Shown here one piece after another: positions 26,456 to 35,990 of a stretch of DNA of 64,000 nucleotides. The translations under genes and the position numbers were made by a program. How positions within the stretch are numbered: the stretch's first letter is position 1; each line of letters opens with the position of its first letter. Source of the stretch: Lactiplantibacillus pentosus (lineage in GTDB: Bacteria; Bacillota; Bacilli; Lactobacillales; Lactobacillaceae); contig NZ_CP032757.1 of NCBI RefSeq assembly GCF_003641185.1, positions 2,728,001 to 2,792,000 of the forward strand, given 5' to 3'. Below the pieces are notes generated by a model. That model saw only the letters and a program-made list of their open reading frames with translations. It was not told the DNA's origin and ran no database searches.

Positions 26456-27058
26456 TCATGATAATTTAAATTGTTTCCCAGTATAACCGGTCTTGTCAGC
26501 GGCCGTAATCGGACGAATCACCTGACACGGATTACCGGCCGCAATCACATTCGCTGGAATATCGTGGGTGACCACACTACCGCCACCGATAATCGTATGG
26601 TCGCCAATCGTGACCCCTGGTAAAACAGTCACGTTGGCGGCTAACCAACAATCATTGCCAATCGTGATTGGCTTTGCGATGCAGCCGCCATTGACCCGCT
26701 CGGTCGCATCAAATAGATGGTTACTAGTGTACAACCCGACTTTAGGTCCCAACAAGACGTGGTCGCCAATCGTAATCGGTGCGCCATCCAGCATGACACA
26801 GTCATAGTTGGCGTAGAAGTCATCGCCTAAATGAATATTGCGCCCAAACTCCACCCGAAAATTAGGATTGACGAAGGGCCGTTTGCCAGCTGAACCGACC
26901 AGTTGGCGCAGCAGTGTTTCTTTGGTTGCTAAGTCGGCCGTCGCATTGACCGCATTCGTGGTCAAGGTCGCTTGGTCGCGGATGGCCGTCAACTCATCAT
27001 CGGTATCCCGGTACGGTTGGCCAGTCGCCATATAAGCAAATTTTTCATCTAAGTCCAT
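26456..27058 (-). CDS. maa: maltose/galactoside O-acetyltransferase (LbH)
   Basis: 200-residue acetyl-CoA sugar acetyltransferase of the left-handed beta-helix type. The N-terminal MDLDEKFAYMATGQPYRDTDDEL is the Mac domain; hexapeptide repeats follow (FVNPNFRVEFGRNIHLGDDF, ITIGDHVLLGPKV, PITIGNDCWLAANVTVLPGVTIGDHTIIGGGSVV, shown here in parts). Sugar detoxification by acetylation is the usual role. The gene starts 14 bases after the Nudix gene and is probably cotranscribed. Confidence 0.87.
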   Translation of the reverse strand: MDLDEKFAYMATGQPYRDTDDELTAIRDQATLTTNAVNATADLATKETLLRQLVGSAGKRPFVNPNFRVEFGRNIHLGDDFYANYDCVMLDGAPITIGDHVLLGPKVGLYTSNHLFDATERVNGGCIAKPITIGNDCWLAANVTVLPGVTIGDHTIIGGGSVVTHDIPANVIAAGNPCQVIRPITAADKTGYTGKQFKLS

Positions 27059-27072
27059 GCGCGTTCACACTC

Positions 27073-27636
27073 CTATTTACGGATAAAGTTCAAATACCAA
27101 GTCAAGGCACAGATGCCTTGGGCCGAGTGAATCTGACCTTGCCGAAGTAAGTCAATGACCTTGTCCAGTGGCACGAGCTGCGTGTTGACGTACTCATCCG
27201 CGTCAAAATGCCGTTCTGCCCGTTCATTCGGGTCGATGTGGGTCAAAATCAGACTGACCGTCTCATTGGTGAAGCCTTCTGAAGAACTGATTTCGGTCAT
27301 CACTTGCGGATCATGGGCCACGTAGCCCGTCTCTTCCTGCAGCTCACGTTTTGCCGCCGTTAAGGGATCTTCGCCCGGATTGATTAACCCAGCCGGCAAG
27401 CTAATGGTCTCCGCGTTGCGGCCAACCCGGTATTCTGAGCCTAACACGACCTGGTCATCCGCCGTAATCGCCAAAATCGTCACGGCATTTCCGTGTTGAA
27501 TCAAGTCACGTTTGACTTCCAAGCCATCCGGCGTTTCAATCGTCTGTTTGACCAAATCAAAAATTGGCCCATGATAGACCGGTGTCGTCGACAAGACTTT
27601 GCCGGGCCGACCGACCTTTTCAAATATATCTGCCAT
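27073..27636 (-). CDS. nudF: ADP-ribose pyrophosphatase, Nudix family
   Basis: 187 residues with a complete Nudix box: GLINPGEDPLTAAKRE followed by LQEETGY, near residue 85. The N-terminal swap domain (GPIFDLVKQTIETPDG) and RYDLIQHGNAV-like region fit ADP-ribose pyrophosphatases, which hydrolyse ADP-ribose to AMP and ribose 5-phosphate. AAAGGAG precedes the ATG. Four short tandem repeats lie immediately upstream. Confidence 0.88.
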   Translation of the reverse strand: MADIFEKVGRPGKVLSTTPVYHGPIFDLVKQTIETPDGLEVKRDLIQHGNAVTILAITADDQVVLGSEYRVGRNAETISLPAGLINPGEDPLTAAKRELQEETGYVAHDPQVMTEISSSEGFTNETVSLILTHIDPNERAERHFDADEYVNTQLVPLDKVIDLLRQGQIHSAQGICALTWYLNFIRK

Positions 27637-27657
27637 TTGTTGTGGCTCCTTTGTTTG

Positions 27658-27718
27658 ACTTCTTAAGTGGAAACTTCTTAATTTAGAAACTTCTTAATCA
27701 AAAATTTCTTAATTGAAA
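27658..27718. repeat. four tandem 15-16 bp repeats upstream of nudF
   Basis: Unit ACTTCTTAATNNANAA occurs four times (27658, 27673, 27689, 27704), the first and last slightly diverged. On the minus strand the units lie just before the nudF ribosome binding site, so they fall in its leader or promoter. Confidence 0.75.
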
Positions 27719-27792
27719 ACTTGCTACTTCATGATAAATTTTGACCACGCCGCATCCGCACCAATGGCTAAAATCCGGTCAGCGGTTTAATG

Positions 27793-28152
27793 TTACTGCG
27801 CCTCGTGAGGCAGCATCTTGCGAATGCCCCCAGCTGGATTCGGCACGTCACCGTGATAGCGTGGAATCAAATGAATATGGCAATGCATCACCGTTTGTCC
27901 AGCAGCCGCATCGACATTGATGCCAATATTATAGCCATCCGGATGCCGTGCTTCATCGAGCATGACTTTCGCTTGGTCGAGTAACGTTAACATCGCGGTC
28001 CGGGTCGTTTCAGGAACATCAAAATACGTCGCGTAGTGCGCCTTAGGGATGATCAATAGGTGTCCCGGGCTCACCGGATGCAGGTCATAAAAGGCCGCCG
28101 CTAAGTCATTTTCTAAGACATACGGTTGCGGTTGACAAAAAATACAAGTCAT
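27793..28152 (-). CDS. hit: HIT-family nucleotide hydrolase
   Basis: 119 residues. The zinc-type start is CIFCQPQPYVLEND, and the histidine triad is HCHIHLIPRY near residue 98, with GYNIGINVDAAAGQTV before it. HIT proteins hydrolyse AMP-linked substrates. ATG 28152 follows GGGGGTG. It begins 12 bases after the SDR gene ends. Confidence 0.92.
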   Translation of the reverse strand: MTCIFCQPQPYVLENDLAAAFYDLHPVSPGHLLIIPKAHYATYFDVPETTRTAMLTLLDQAKVMLDEARHPDGYNIGINVDAAAGQTVMHCHIHLIPRYHGDVPNPAGGIRKMLPHEAQ

Positions 28153-28164
28153 CGCGTTCACCCC

Positions 28165-28911
28165 CTACTTTGCGAGCCACCCACCGTCAATCGGAACGAC
28201 GGTGCCGTGAATATAATCGGCGTGGGCACTCGCTAAAAATAACGTTAAGTCCGCAACTTCTTGTGGCTGGGCCCACCGTTTGGCAGGGGTCTCATCCGCC
28301 ACCCACTTCGCCATCTTGCCATCACCAGCAAAATCAGCGGCATTCATCGGGGTATCAATGGCGCCTGGTGCCAAACAATTGGCCCGGATTCCCTGACTGG
28401 CATAGTCCAAATCAAGCTGTTTGGTGTAGCCAATCACGGCGTGTTTCGCAGCGGTGTAAGCCGCCCCACCGCCACCACCGACCAAGCCAGCAATCGAGGC
28501 CATGTTCACAAAGATACCGTGGTGCTTGGCTAGCATTGCCGGTAACACCGCATTAGTCACGATGAACTGACTGGTCAAGTCGGTGGCAATGATTTCTTGC
28601 CAGGTCGCTAAATCCGTCGCGAGTGTTGGTTGATAACCATCCAACTTGCCGGCAGTATTGCAAACGATTGATGGTGTACCCAAGGCTTGAATTCCAGCAG
28701 CAATCGCCGCCGTCAAACCGTCAGCGTCCGTCACGTCAGCAACTTGGTAATGCAAGGCTGTCGTCGTTGCTAAAGCTGCGGGCTGGGGTTGGCGGTCAAT
28801 CGCAATCACCCGTGCGCCCTGCGCTAGAAAACTTTGGGTCTGTGCGAGACCGATGCCAGATGCCGCGCCCGTCACCAGGACCGTTTGCCCCACGTATTCT
28901 TCAAATTGCAT
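28165..28911 (-). CDS. short-chain dehydrogenase/reductase
   Basis: 248 residues. The cofactor motif is TGAASGIGLAQ near residue 15, then NTAG near residue 87 and the catalytic YTAAK near residue 152. The C-terminal PIDGGWLAK is typical of classical 3-oxoacyl-ACP-reductase-like SDRs. An Asp after the second strand (AIDRQP) favours NAD. The start overlaps the stop of the DUF2829 gene (TAATG), so they are translationally coupled. Substrate unknown. Confidence 0.88.
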   Translation of the reverse strand: MQFEEYVGQTVLVTGAASGIGLAQTQSFLAQGARVIAIDRQPQPAALATTTALHYQVADVTDADGLTAAIAAGIQALGTPSIVCNTAGKLDGYQPTLATDLATWQEIIATDLTSQFIVTNAVLPAMLAKHHGIFVNMASIAGLVGGGGGAAYTAAKHAVIGYTKQLDLDYASQGIRANCLAPGAIDTPMNAADFAGDGKMAKWVADETPAKRWAQPQEVADLTLFLASAHADYIHGTVVPIDGGWLAK

Positions 28912-29132
28912 TAGTCGACCAATTGCCAGTCAGTGGCCAAAATATCACAATCCGTTGGTGACCACATACTATAGGCTTCATCCGCCGTTTTAATCAAAAA
29001 GTAGGGATTCAACGGATCGCCTTTAAAGGTCGTCGTCGCTTGCAATTCAACAAATAATTCCGTGCCTTCCCAGCCCGTCCGTACTGCCCGTTTACCCGCT
29101 TTTAACTCTGGTAAAATTGCTTCAAATGTCAT
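28911..29132 (-). CDS. DUF2829 / Tad2-like small protein
   Basis: 73 residues. MTFEAILPELKAGKRAVRTGWEG and the DILATDWQLV C-terminus match DUF2829 (PF11195), the fold shared with the phage anti-Thoeris protein Tad2, which sequesters cyclic ADP-ribose-type signals. That functional link is from the family; here the gene lies in a chromosomal operon with SDR and HIT genes and may have a housekeeping ligand. ATG 29132 has GGAGG seven bases upstream; an ATG at 29135 is also possible. Confidence 0.75.
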   Translation of the reverse strand: MTFEAILPELKAGKRAVRTGWEGTELFVELQATTTFKGDPLNPYFLIKTADEAYSMWSPTDCDILATDWQLVD

Positions 29133-29296
29133 CATGTTGCCTCCAATTATTAATACCCAAATCGTATCATAATCCCGCAGCAAGTGACAGGCAAAAATTG
29201 GTACCAACAAATTGTCTGTTTTGCTGGTACAGACCAATTATTTGTGCGATAATGTAAGCGAATACAGAAATTAATTAATACTTGGAGGAATTTTAA

Positions 29297-30388
29297 ATGA
29301 GTAAACTCGGTGTTTCGGTTTATCCCGAACGTTCAACTTTTGAAAAGGATGCCGCATACCTGGACTTGGCAGCCAAATACGGTTATCAGCGGGTCTTCAC
29401 CTCGCTGCTTGAAATCAAAGGGGATCAAGCCGCGGTCGTTGCGAACTTCAAAAAAGTGATTTCATATGCGAACCAACTGGGCTTGCAAGTGATGGTCGAT
29501 GTCAATCCCGACTTGTTCAAACAACTCGGTGTCTCCTATGATGACCTTTCATTCTTCCATGACTTAGGTGCTTGGGGCGTCCGGCTCGACCTCGGCTTTA
29601 CGGGTCAAGAAGAAGCCCGGATGACACATAATGAATATGGCATCAAGATTGAAGTGAACATGTCTAAAGGGACGCACTATGTCGATACGATTATGGACTA
29701 CTCCCCAGCCAAAGATAACTTATTGGGGTCACACAACTTCTATCCACAACAATATACTGGCCTCGGTTACGATTACTTTGTTCAGACTTCTGAACAATAC
29801 CGGCAATACGGTCTGAACACCGCCGCCTTCGTTTCATCGAATGCCGCCACATATGGGCCATGGCCAATGCAAGATGGGCTGTGCACACTTGAAAACCACC
29901 GTGGCTTACCCATTGCCGCTCAAGTTCAACATTTGAAGATGACCGGCTTAATTGACGACGTTTTGATTGGGAACGCCTACGCTAGCGAAGCCGAATTAAA
30001 AGCAGCAGCTGAAGTCTTCTTCAGCCCTTACCCACTATTACACGTCGATACGGTCAGCGACTTATCAGCGGTCGAAGAAAAAGTGCTCTTTGCGCAACCA
30101 CAAACGTATCGCGGTGACTTTTCAGATTACGTGATTCGGTCTTCACAAACACGCGTGATTTACAAAGATGAAGACTTCCCCGCTCACCATTTGGACGCCA
30201 TCCATGCCGGCGACGTCTTGATCGACAACGATGAATTCGGTCAATACAAGGGTGAATTACAGATTGCCCGTCGCGACCTCGAAAATACCGGCCGTATCAA
30301 CGTGGTTGGTCACGTCGTTGCGAGTGATTTACCTTGTTTGAAGTTGCTCCAACCATGGGCAGACTTCAAATTTGTTGCAGCTGAATAG
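29297..30388 (+). CDS. MupG-like protein (DUF871), 6-phospho-N-acetylmuramidase family
   Basis: 363 residues: a TIM-barrel N-terminal part starting KLGVSVYPERSTFEKDAAYL, and a cyclophilin-like C-terminal domain from about residue 240. This is the DUF871 family; the Staphylococcus aureus member MupG hydrolyses MurNAc 6-phosphate disaccharides in cell-wall recycling. The ATG follows GGAGG. No murQ or PTS gene is adjacent, so the substrate here is unproven. The Eis-like gene follows after 41 bases. Confidence 0.82.
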   Translation: MSKLGVSVYPERSTFEKDAAYLDLAAKYGYQRVFTSLLEIKGDQAAVVANFKKVISYANQLGLQVMVDVNPDLFKQLGVSYDDLSFFHDLGAWGVRLDLGFTGQEEARMTHNEYGIKIEVNMSKGTHYVDTIMDYSPAKDNLLGSHNFYPQQYTGLGYDYFVQTSEQYRQYGLNTAAFVSSNAATYGPWPMQDGLCTLENHRGLPIAAQVQHLKMTGLIDDVLIGNAYASEAELKAAAEVFFSPYPLLHVDTVSDLSAVEEKVLFAQPQTYRGDFSDYVIRSSQTRVIYKDEDFPAHHLDAIHAGDVLIDNDEFGQYKGELQIARRDLENTGRINVVGHVVASDLPCLKLLQPWADFKFVAAE

Positions 30389-30429
30389 TCAACATTGAAC
30401 CTATCGTAAACTTTGATGGAGGTGCTCAA

Positions 30430-31611
30430 ATGACAACTGACTACCGTTTAACAAGTGATGCCGACCGGGAAGCGTTCTACCAGCTTTATCAATATGCGTT
30501 TAACAATCAAGATTCACCACAACGGCGGCGCTTCTTCATGGATCGTTATCAACATGGCTGGATTTATGGCCGTCACGACCACGGACAACTGGTCAGTGGT
30601 TTATACAGCTTGCCCCTCGCCGTTAATTTTCATGGCGTGACCTACAAGATGAATGGCATTGGCGACGTCATGAGTGCCCCCGAATACGCCGGGCAAGGTG
30701 GCGCAGGCCAGTTATTGACCGCTGCGTTAAACGAAATGGCGGCTGAGCACGTGACCCTGTCCTACTTGGCACCGTTCGCATACGGCTACTATCGCCGGTT
30801 TGGCTACGAGCACGTCTTCGACCACGCCCACCAAGTCATGGCCGCACATGACCTGCCGCGTATCAAACCGACCGACTGGACCGGTACGGTGACGCGCTAC
30901 GGCAATGACGGCCTCGCCTTAATTAATGATTTTTACGCGGCCCAAGCGCAAAATCAGCGCGGGGGCTTGATTCGTCCAACTTGGTGGCAACACTATCTGA
31001 CCTTGAAGCATGATTGGTCAGTCGCGATTTACCGGAATGCCGACGCCAAGATTGAGGGTTATTTGATTTACGAACGCCAAGCCACTAATTTTGCTATTCA
31101 GGAGTGGTCGACGAGTACCCCCACCGCTTTCGAGCGACTCGCCGACTTTATCACGAAACACGGTACGACTTTTGAAACGTTTAGTTATGACGATCCCAGT
31201 GCGACGAACGGCCTCGACTTGTTGGCTGACCCGTATACCTTGCAGGTCACGATCAAGCCTTACATGATGGCGCGAATCGTTGATTTATATGACTTCATCA
31301 AACGCTATCCGTTTACCGCCGACGTATCCTTGATTCGCCTTGCCGTAACTGACACCACGTTGCCCGCTAATCAAGGCATCTGGGAACTACAACGGGCAAA
31401 CGGCCAAGTGACGCTCAATCGCATCAGCACTGACCTGACCGGAACTGCTGACATTAAACTCTCGATTCAACAACTCACCACCGCCTTGTTCGGGACGCAA
31501 TCACTGCGGCGGGCTTATTTGCATGGCCAACTGACGGGCGACCTGGACGCCATCGACCGGTTGGACGCGAGCTTAGTGAAGATGCGACCAGCTTTGATCG
31601 ATTACTTTTAG
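30430..31611 (+). CDS. Eis-like GNAT acetyltransferase
   Basis: 393 residues with the Eis architecture: an N-terminal GNAT domain (MNGIGDVMSAPEYAGQGGAGQLL as acetyl-CoA loop region, near residue 75-100), a second GNAT-like domain and a C-terminal sterol-carrier-like domain. Mycobacterial Eis acetylates aminoglycosides at several amines; Firmicute relatives are mostly uncharacterised. GGAGG precedes the ATG. Probably cotranscribed with the MupG-like gene. Confidence 0.85.
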   Translation: MTTDYRLTSDADREAFYQLYQYAFNNQDSPQRRRFFMDRYQHGWIYGRHDHGQLVSGLYSLPLAVNFHGVTYKMNGIGDVMSAPEYAGQGGAGQLLTAALNEMAAEHVTLSYLAPFAYGYYRRFGYEHVFDHAHQVMAAHDLPRIKPTDWTGTVTRYGNDGLALINDFYAAQAQNQRGGLIRPTWWQHYLTLKHDWSVAIYRNADAKIEGYLIYERQATNFAIQEWSTSTPTAFERLADFITKHGTTFETFSYDDPSATNGLDLLADPYTLQVTIKPYMMARIVDLYDFIKRYPFTADVSLIRLAVTDTTLPANQGIWELQRANGQVTLNRISTDLTGTADIKLSIQQLTTALFGTQSLRRAYLHGQLTGDLDAIDRLDASLVKMRPALIDYF

Positions 31612-31719
31612 GTAGCTGTTCTGAGCTGTTGGCGCGAAACTCGGCCATCGTTGCTTAGTTTGTTGCTGGAGCGTATGACTACATCAAGGTGAGACTGATA
31701 TCCAATAAACTTTATTCAC

Positions 31720-31768
31720 AATCCGCAACAGTCGGAAGTTCATATTCTGACTGTTGCGGATTATTTTG
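31720..31768 (+). terminator. rho-independent terminator
   Basis: AATCCGCAACAGTC pairs with GACTGTTGCGGATT, followed by ATTTTGG. It closes the MupG-Eis unit. Confidence 0.82.
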
Positions 31769-31882
31769 GTTCGGACGATGTTTTAGGACTAGAATTGACA
31801 ATCAGATTAAAAACATTAGAATTAGATTAAAACTATAACTTGCTGGTCTGCAATTGTCGCAATAGGCTGAAAGGAAGTCCCT

Positions 31883-33186
31883 ATGTCTAATCCTAGTCCC
31901 GAATCAGTGCCAATGATTAGTAATCGCCAATCTAACGCCCAAATTATCAAAGCCTTTATCAGTAATTTCATCAGCTCCTTGAGTGGTAAGATGTTTTCCT
32001 TTGGCCTCGGACTGATGTTACTTGACGAGACCCACTCTGCAATCAGCTTCGGCCTCAACATGCTGATCACCCCCATCGTTGGTCTACTCTGTCTAGTGCC
32101 CATCGGTAACTTGGTAGATACCTACCCACATAAAGCGGTGCTGACGGGGAGCTTGCTAGCGCGCGCATCACAGCACTGTTTTTATTTGCCATTAGCATTA
32201 ATTTTTTTATCGGAAATAACAAATTAATTCCGATTGTCTTATTCTTAATTGTCGACGCCATCTCGACCAATCTCAACGATACGTGTTACTCAGCTGCCAT
32301 CCACGAACTTGTGAACCGCCACAGTGTTCAGCGGCTGAGCTCACTGACACAAAGCGCCATTTCTTTATCTTCAATTCTTTCACCGGCACTGGGCGTCGGC
32401 CTGTATAGTTTCGTTGGCTTTACAGGATTTATTGGCTTGGAAATTATCGCAACGATTGCAGCTTTCGGGGTGATGTTGACGATGCATTTCCACTATCAGC
32501 CACGCAATCAACAAATCGCACCGCAATCACACCATGATCAACTGAAAAGCTTTCGTTTAGGCATTACCTACATGCAATCGCGAACCATGATTAAACTCAC
32601 GATTCTGCTCAGCGTTATCCTGAACTTCTTTTATACCGCTGTCACGATTGGCACACCCTATATTCTCAAAGCCCAACTGCATACCAGTAACGGCCCCGTG
32701 GGTGTTCTCGAGACTGGTAGTGCCATTGGAATGCTACTCGGCAGCTTGATGCTGAGCATATTTCCAACGGGCAATCAAACACGGCTCTTTTGGAAGTTAA
32801 TGATGCCAGTGTTAGTCATCGATATCCAAATCGGTCTACTAGGATTACTATTCAGCACGTCACAATCAGCAGCCAACTATGCCATTATTGGTAGTCTCAT
32901 CATGGGCATCCTAGCTTTGGCGCTCGTGATTTTAAACATCACCTTTCAAGTTTATTTACAGCAAACGGTCCCTACCCAGCTCTTGGGTCGAGTCGTGGCA
33001 ACCATGACAACCGTCAATAGCTCGATTATGCCAATTGGGACGCTATTATTCACCATTATTTTCCAAAACACCCACCACGGCGGACTGGTACTCATCGTCA
33101 ATAGCTTGTTGTTGATTGGATACACGTTACTACTCCTAAAGCCATTGCATCAGGCGATTCGCACTGACCAATCATCCTCAATTTGA
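31883..33186 (+). pseudogene. MFS transporter, frameshifted in a GC tract
   Basis: The first part (31883 to about 32160) encodes an MFS N-terminus with GNLVDTYPHKAVLTGSLLAR. The rest (from about 32160 to 33186) encodes the remaining membrane segments in another frame. Removing one GC from the tract GCGCGCGC at 32159-32166 restores one frame reading SLLAR-ITALFLFAISINFF. The restored protein would be about 433 residues with roughly 12 membrane segments, a normal MFS length. It is either inactivated by slippage, phase-variable, or a sequencing error. Substrate unknown. Confidence 0.85.
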
Positions 33187-33311
33187 GTCGTGCCTTGGGC
33201 TGTTCCCAGTTCAGATATCGTGATTCAAGATGCTTCCAATCGCACTTTGATACTACGCCAGCGATCCAATCAGCAGTATACTTGATGTATCAACTTTTAG
33301 GAGGTCCCACC

Positions 33312-33704
33312 ATGCCCTTAATGCGCATTGATATGATTCGCGGACGCTCACAGTCTGAAATCAAACAAATCTTAGATATTGCTTACCACGCAGCTAGTAC
33401 TGCGCTTCACTTACGGCCCCGTGACCGTTATCAAATCGTCACGCAACATGACCCAGATGAAATGATTATTGAAGACGTCGGCCTGGGTTTTGAACGAACC
33501 TCGGCTTTCTTAATGTTCAGTCTCACTTCTAGCCCGCGCAAGGTGGAAGATAAGCAGCAGTTTTACCAACTTCTGGTTCACGACTTACACCAGCAACTTG
33601 GGATTGCGCCAGCAGATGTGATGATTAATATTACGACGAATAGCTATGAAGATTGGTCCTTTGGCGATGGTCAAGCTCAGTTTCTCAACGGCGATTTAGC
33701 TTAG
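33312..33704 (+). CDS. tautomerase-superfamily enzyme
   Basis: 130 residues beginning MPLMRIDMIRGRS, giving the catalytic Pro1 after Met removal. The repeat of two beta-alpha-beta units fits the longer (PF14552-type) tautomerases. ATG 33312 follows AGGAGG; upstream in-frame codons overlap the end of the MFS pseudogene. The natural substrate is not predictable. A terminator follows. Confidence 0.85.
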   Translation: MPLMRIDMIRGRSQSEIKQILDIAYHAASTALHLRPRDRYQIVTQHDPDEMIIEDVGLGFERTSAFLMFSLTSSPRKVEDKQQFYQLLVHDLHQQLGIAPADVMINITTNSYEDWSFGDGQAQFLNGDLA

Positions 33705-33728
33705 TTACGACGCCACTTAGCGGATACG

Positions 33729-33775
33729 AAAAAGCCACCCTGGAAATTCAAAATTGAATTTCCAGGGTGGCTTTT
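33729..33775 (+). terminator. rho-independent terminator
   Basis: AAAAGCCACCCTGGAAATTC pairs with its near-perfect complement ending GGGTGGCTTTT. Confidence 0.87.
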
Positions 33776-33875
33776 GTCATGAGTCAGAACCAGTTGAATA
33801 ATGGCAGACTTATTTGCAAAAATAAATTGAGCACCGCAGCTTAATTATCAATGTAATATTGACCTTGTCTTGACA

Positions 33876-34385
33876 TTAATTTTCATATAAATAGCCCGCG
33901 TCACGCAACGCCTTTTTGATGGCCGCTAACTGTTCCGGGGTCTGATAAGCAACCGTATGGCTGTGCACACCATCCGTCAATTCAGACAGTAAATGCCCCT
34001 GTAGTTGTTTGAGCCGCCCCATAAATAAATTAATGTCGCCAATTTCACGAATCTCTAATTCACCCCGTAAGCGACCATACAACGGATGTTCCACTTCGAC
34101 GTCTTTAATAACGCCACCGGCTTCAATAATCAGTGCCATTTCTTTAGTCGCCTCGTTCGGAAAATGACGACAAACGAGGACGGCGGTGGGCTGATTGGTT
34201 GCTTCTAACTGGTAACCCTGCAAGGTCGCAGCAATCGCCGTACCGTGAGCCCGTAACAATGAAATATCCCCGACGATCGTCTGCCGGCTAACTGCGAATT
34301 GTTTTGCTAACGTCGTGGCACTGATTGGGGACTGTGCTTGTGATAATTTTGCGCGAATTTGTTCTCGCCGTTCTGCTCCTGTCAT
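33876..34385 (-). CDS. niaR: NiaR niacin-responsive repressor (3H domain)
   Basis: 169 residues: an N-terminal HTH_11 (ISATTLAKQFAVSRQTIVGDISLLRAHG) and a C-terminal 3H domain. The three conserved His clusters are VEHPLYG, LQGHLL and GVHSHTV. NiaR binds nicotinate and represses NAD salvage and niacin uptake genes. It is divergent from the nicotinate phosphoribosyltransferase gene, with a NiaR-like palindrome between them, which strongly supports this call. Confidence 0.9.
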   Translation of the reverse strand: MTGAERREQIRAKLSQAQSPISATTLAKQFAVSRQTIVGDISLLRAHGTAIAATLQGYQLEATNQPTAVLVCRHFPNEATKEMALIIEAGGVIKDVEVEHPLYGRLRGELEIREIGDINLFMGRLKQLQGHLLSELTDGVHSHTVAYQTPEQLAAIKKALRDAGYLYEN

Positions 34386-34487
34386 GACTCACCCTTCTCA
34401 CTATTTCGATAGGCTTATTCTAACAGAAAACTTGCAGAATAGCTTTCATCAATTAACAAACTATGCTAAACTAGGTTCACTTCACAT

Positions 34488-34503
34488 GGGTGTCAAGACA
34501 CCT
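34488..34503. promoter_or_regulatory. NiaR box in the pncB leader
   Basis: GGTGTCAAGACACC (34489-34502) is a near-perfect palindrome resembling known NiaR boxes. It lies downstream of a possible promoter TTTCAT-17-TAAACT and 28 bases before the pncB ATG. Confidence 0.75.
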
Positions 34504-34530
34504 AAATTCAAACAACGGGATCGATGCATA

Positions 34531-35964
34531 ATGCGCAATTTATCTTTATTAACTGACTTATACGAGTTTTCGATGGCCAATGGATTTTATCACGATTTGC
34601 CAACCACCAACGCCACCTTCGACCTCTTTTATCGTCGGGTGCCTGATAACGGTAGTTTTGTGATTGCTGCTGGCTTACAGCAAGTGATAGAGGCCCTTCA
34701 AAATGGACAATTTTCTGATGATGACTTGGCCTACTTCCGCCAATTAGGCCTTTGGGATGAGCAATTCTTAACGGAATTAGCAAATTTCAAACTTACTTGC
34801 GAACTACAGGCGTTACCTGAAGGCACACCCGTCTTTCCACGCGAGCCACTACTCACCGTGACCGGCCCACTGTATCAAGCCCAGTTGTTAGAGACTTTAC
34901 TGCTCAACATTGTCAATCACCAATCCCTGATTGCGACCAAGGCCCGTCGTTTGAGTGAAGCGGCAGCCGGACGACCGATTATGGAATTCGGAGCCCGCCG
35001 TGCACAAGGCCCTGATAGCGCCATTTATGGCACACGCGCGGCTGTGATTGGTGGTGCCAGCAGTACATCCAACGTTCTGGCTGCCAAACAATTCGGCATT
35101 CCAGTAGCCGGTACGATGGCTCATAGTTGGATTGAAGCCTTTCCTGATGAATTGACCGCTTTTCGGCAATGGGCCAACCGTTATCCGGATAATAGCGCGC
35201 TACTCGTCGATACTTACGATGTCTTAAATTCCGGACTCCCAAACGCCATCACCGTCTTTAAAGAACTCCGTGCCGCGGGCCATGAACCCGTCGGTATTCG
35301 AATCGACTCTGGTGATGTCACCAGACTCTCTCAGGCCGCTCGCGCCCAACTAGATGAAGCGGGCTTTCCAGACGCTAAAATCACCATTTCTAACGCCCTC
35401 GATGAAGCGATTCTGACGTCATTACGACACGAAGGTGCGCCAATCGATAATTTTGGTATCGGTGAAAAACTGATTACTAGCGCCTCCTCACCCGTGCTCA
35501 GCGGTGTTTACAAACTCGCTGCAACCGAGCTGGACGGCAACATCGCACCCAAAATCAAGGTCAGTGCCAGTCGTGAAAAGCTGACGATTCCGGGTCAAAA
35601 ACAAGTCTACCGACTCTATCATCGTGGCACCCAGCAAGCCTTCGCGGACTTGATTGCCCTAACTTCGGAAGCAATCGTCGGACAAACTGAACTAACGGTC
35701 GTCAATAGTGACCCAGTCAGTGTCGAACGTGAACAACAACTGACTAATTTTGAGGCCCGACCATTGCTTGAACCCGTCGACCTGACGACAACATCGGCCG
35801 TCTCAGTCCAAACCATTCAAGCAAACATGCAGGCCCAACTTGCCGAACTACCACGTGCGACCCAGCGATTGGTCAATCCGGACACTTATCCGGTCTACAT
35901 GACGACGACCCTCAGCCATTTACAATCTGAGTTGTTGACGCAATTGACGGTGGGTTCGGACTAG
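34531..35964 (+). CDS. pncB: nicotinate phosphoribosyltransferase
   Basis: 477 residues, converting nicotinate and PRPP to nicotinate mononucleotide in NAD salvage. Motifs: LLTDLYEFSMANGF at the N-terminus, ARRLSEAAAGRPIMEFGARRAQGPD and HSWIEAFPDE in the core (given here in parts), and IRIDSGD for phosphoribosyl binding. ATG 34531 is chosen since MRNLSLLTDLYE is the family start. The frame extends upstream across the operator but without a ribosome binding site. Control by the divergent NiaR is likely. Confidence 0.92.
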   Translation: MRNLSLLTDLYEFSMANGFYHDLPTTNATFDLFYRRVPDNGSFVIAAGLQQVIEALQNGQFSDDDLAYFRQLGLWDEQFLTELANFKLTCELQALPEGTPVFPREPLLTVTGPLYQAQLLETLLLNIVNHQSLIATKARRLSEAAAGRPIMEFGARRAQGPDSAIYGTRAAVIGGASSTSNVLAAKQFGIPVAGTMAHSWIEAFPDELTAFRQWANRYPDNSALLVDTYDVLNSGLPNAITVFKELRAAGHEPVGIRIDSGDVTRLSQAARAQLDEAGFPDAKITISNALDEAILTSLRHEGAPIDNFGIGEKLITSASSPVLSGVYKLAATELDGNIAPKIKVSASREKLTIPGQKQVYRLYHRGTQQAFADLIALTSEAIVGQTELTVVNSDPVSVEREQQLTNFEARPLLEPVDLTTTSAVSVQTIQANMQAQLAELPRATQRLVNPDTYPVYMTTTLSHLQSELLTQLTVGSD

Positions 35965-35990
35965 CGGACTGCGGCTTATATTTTTGCTCA

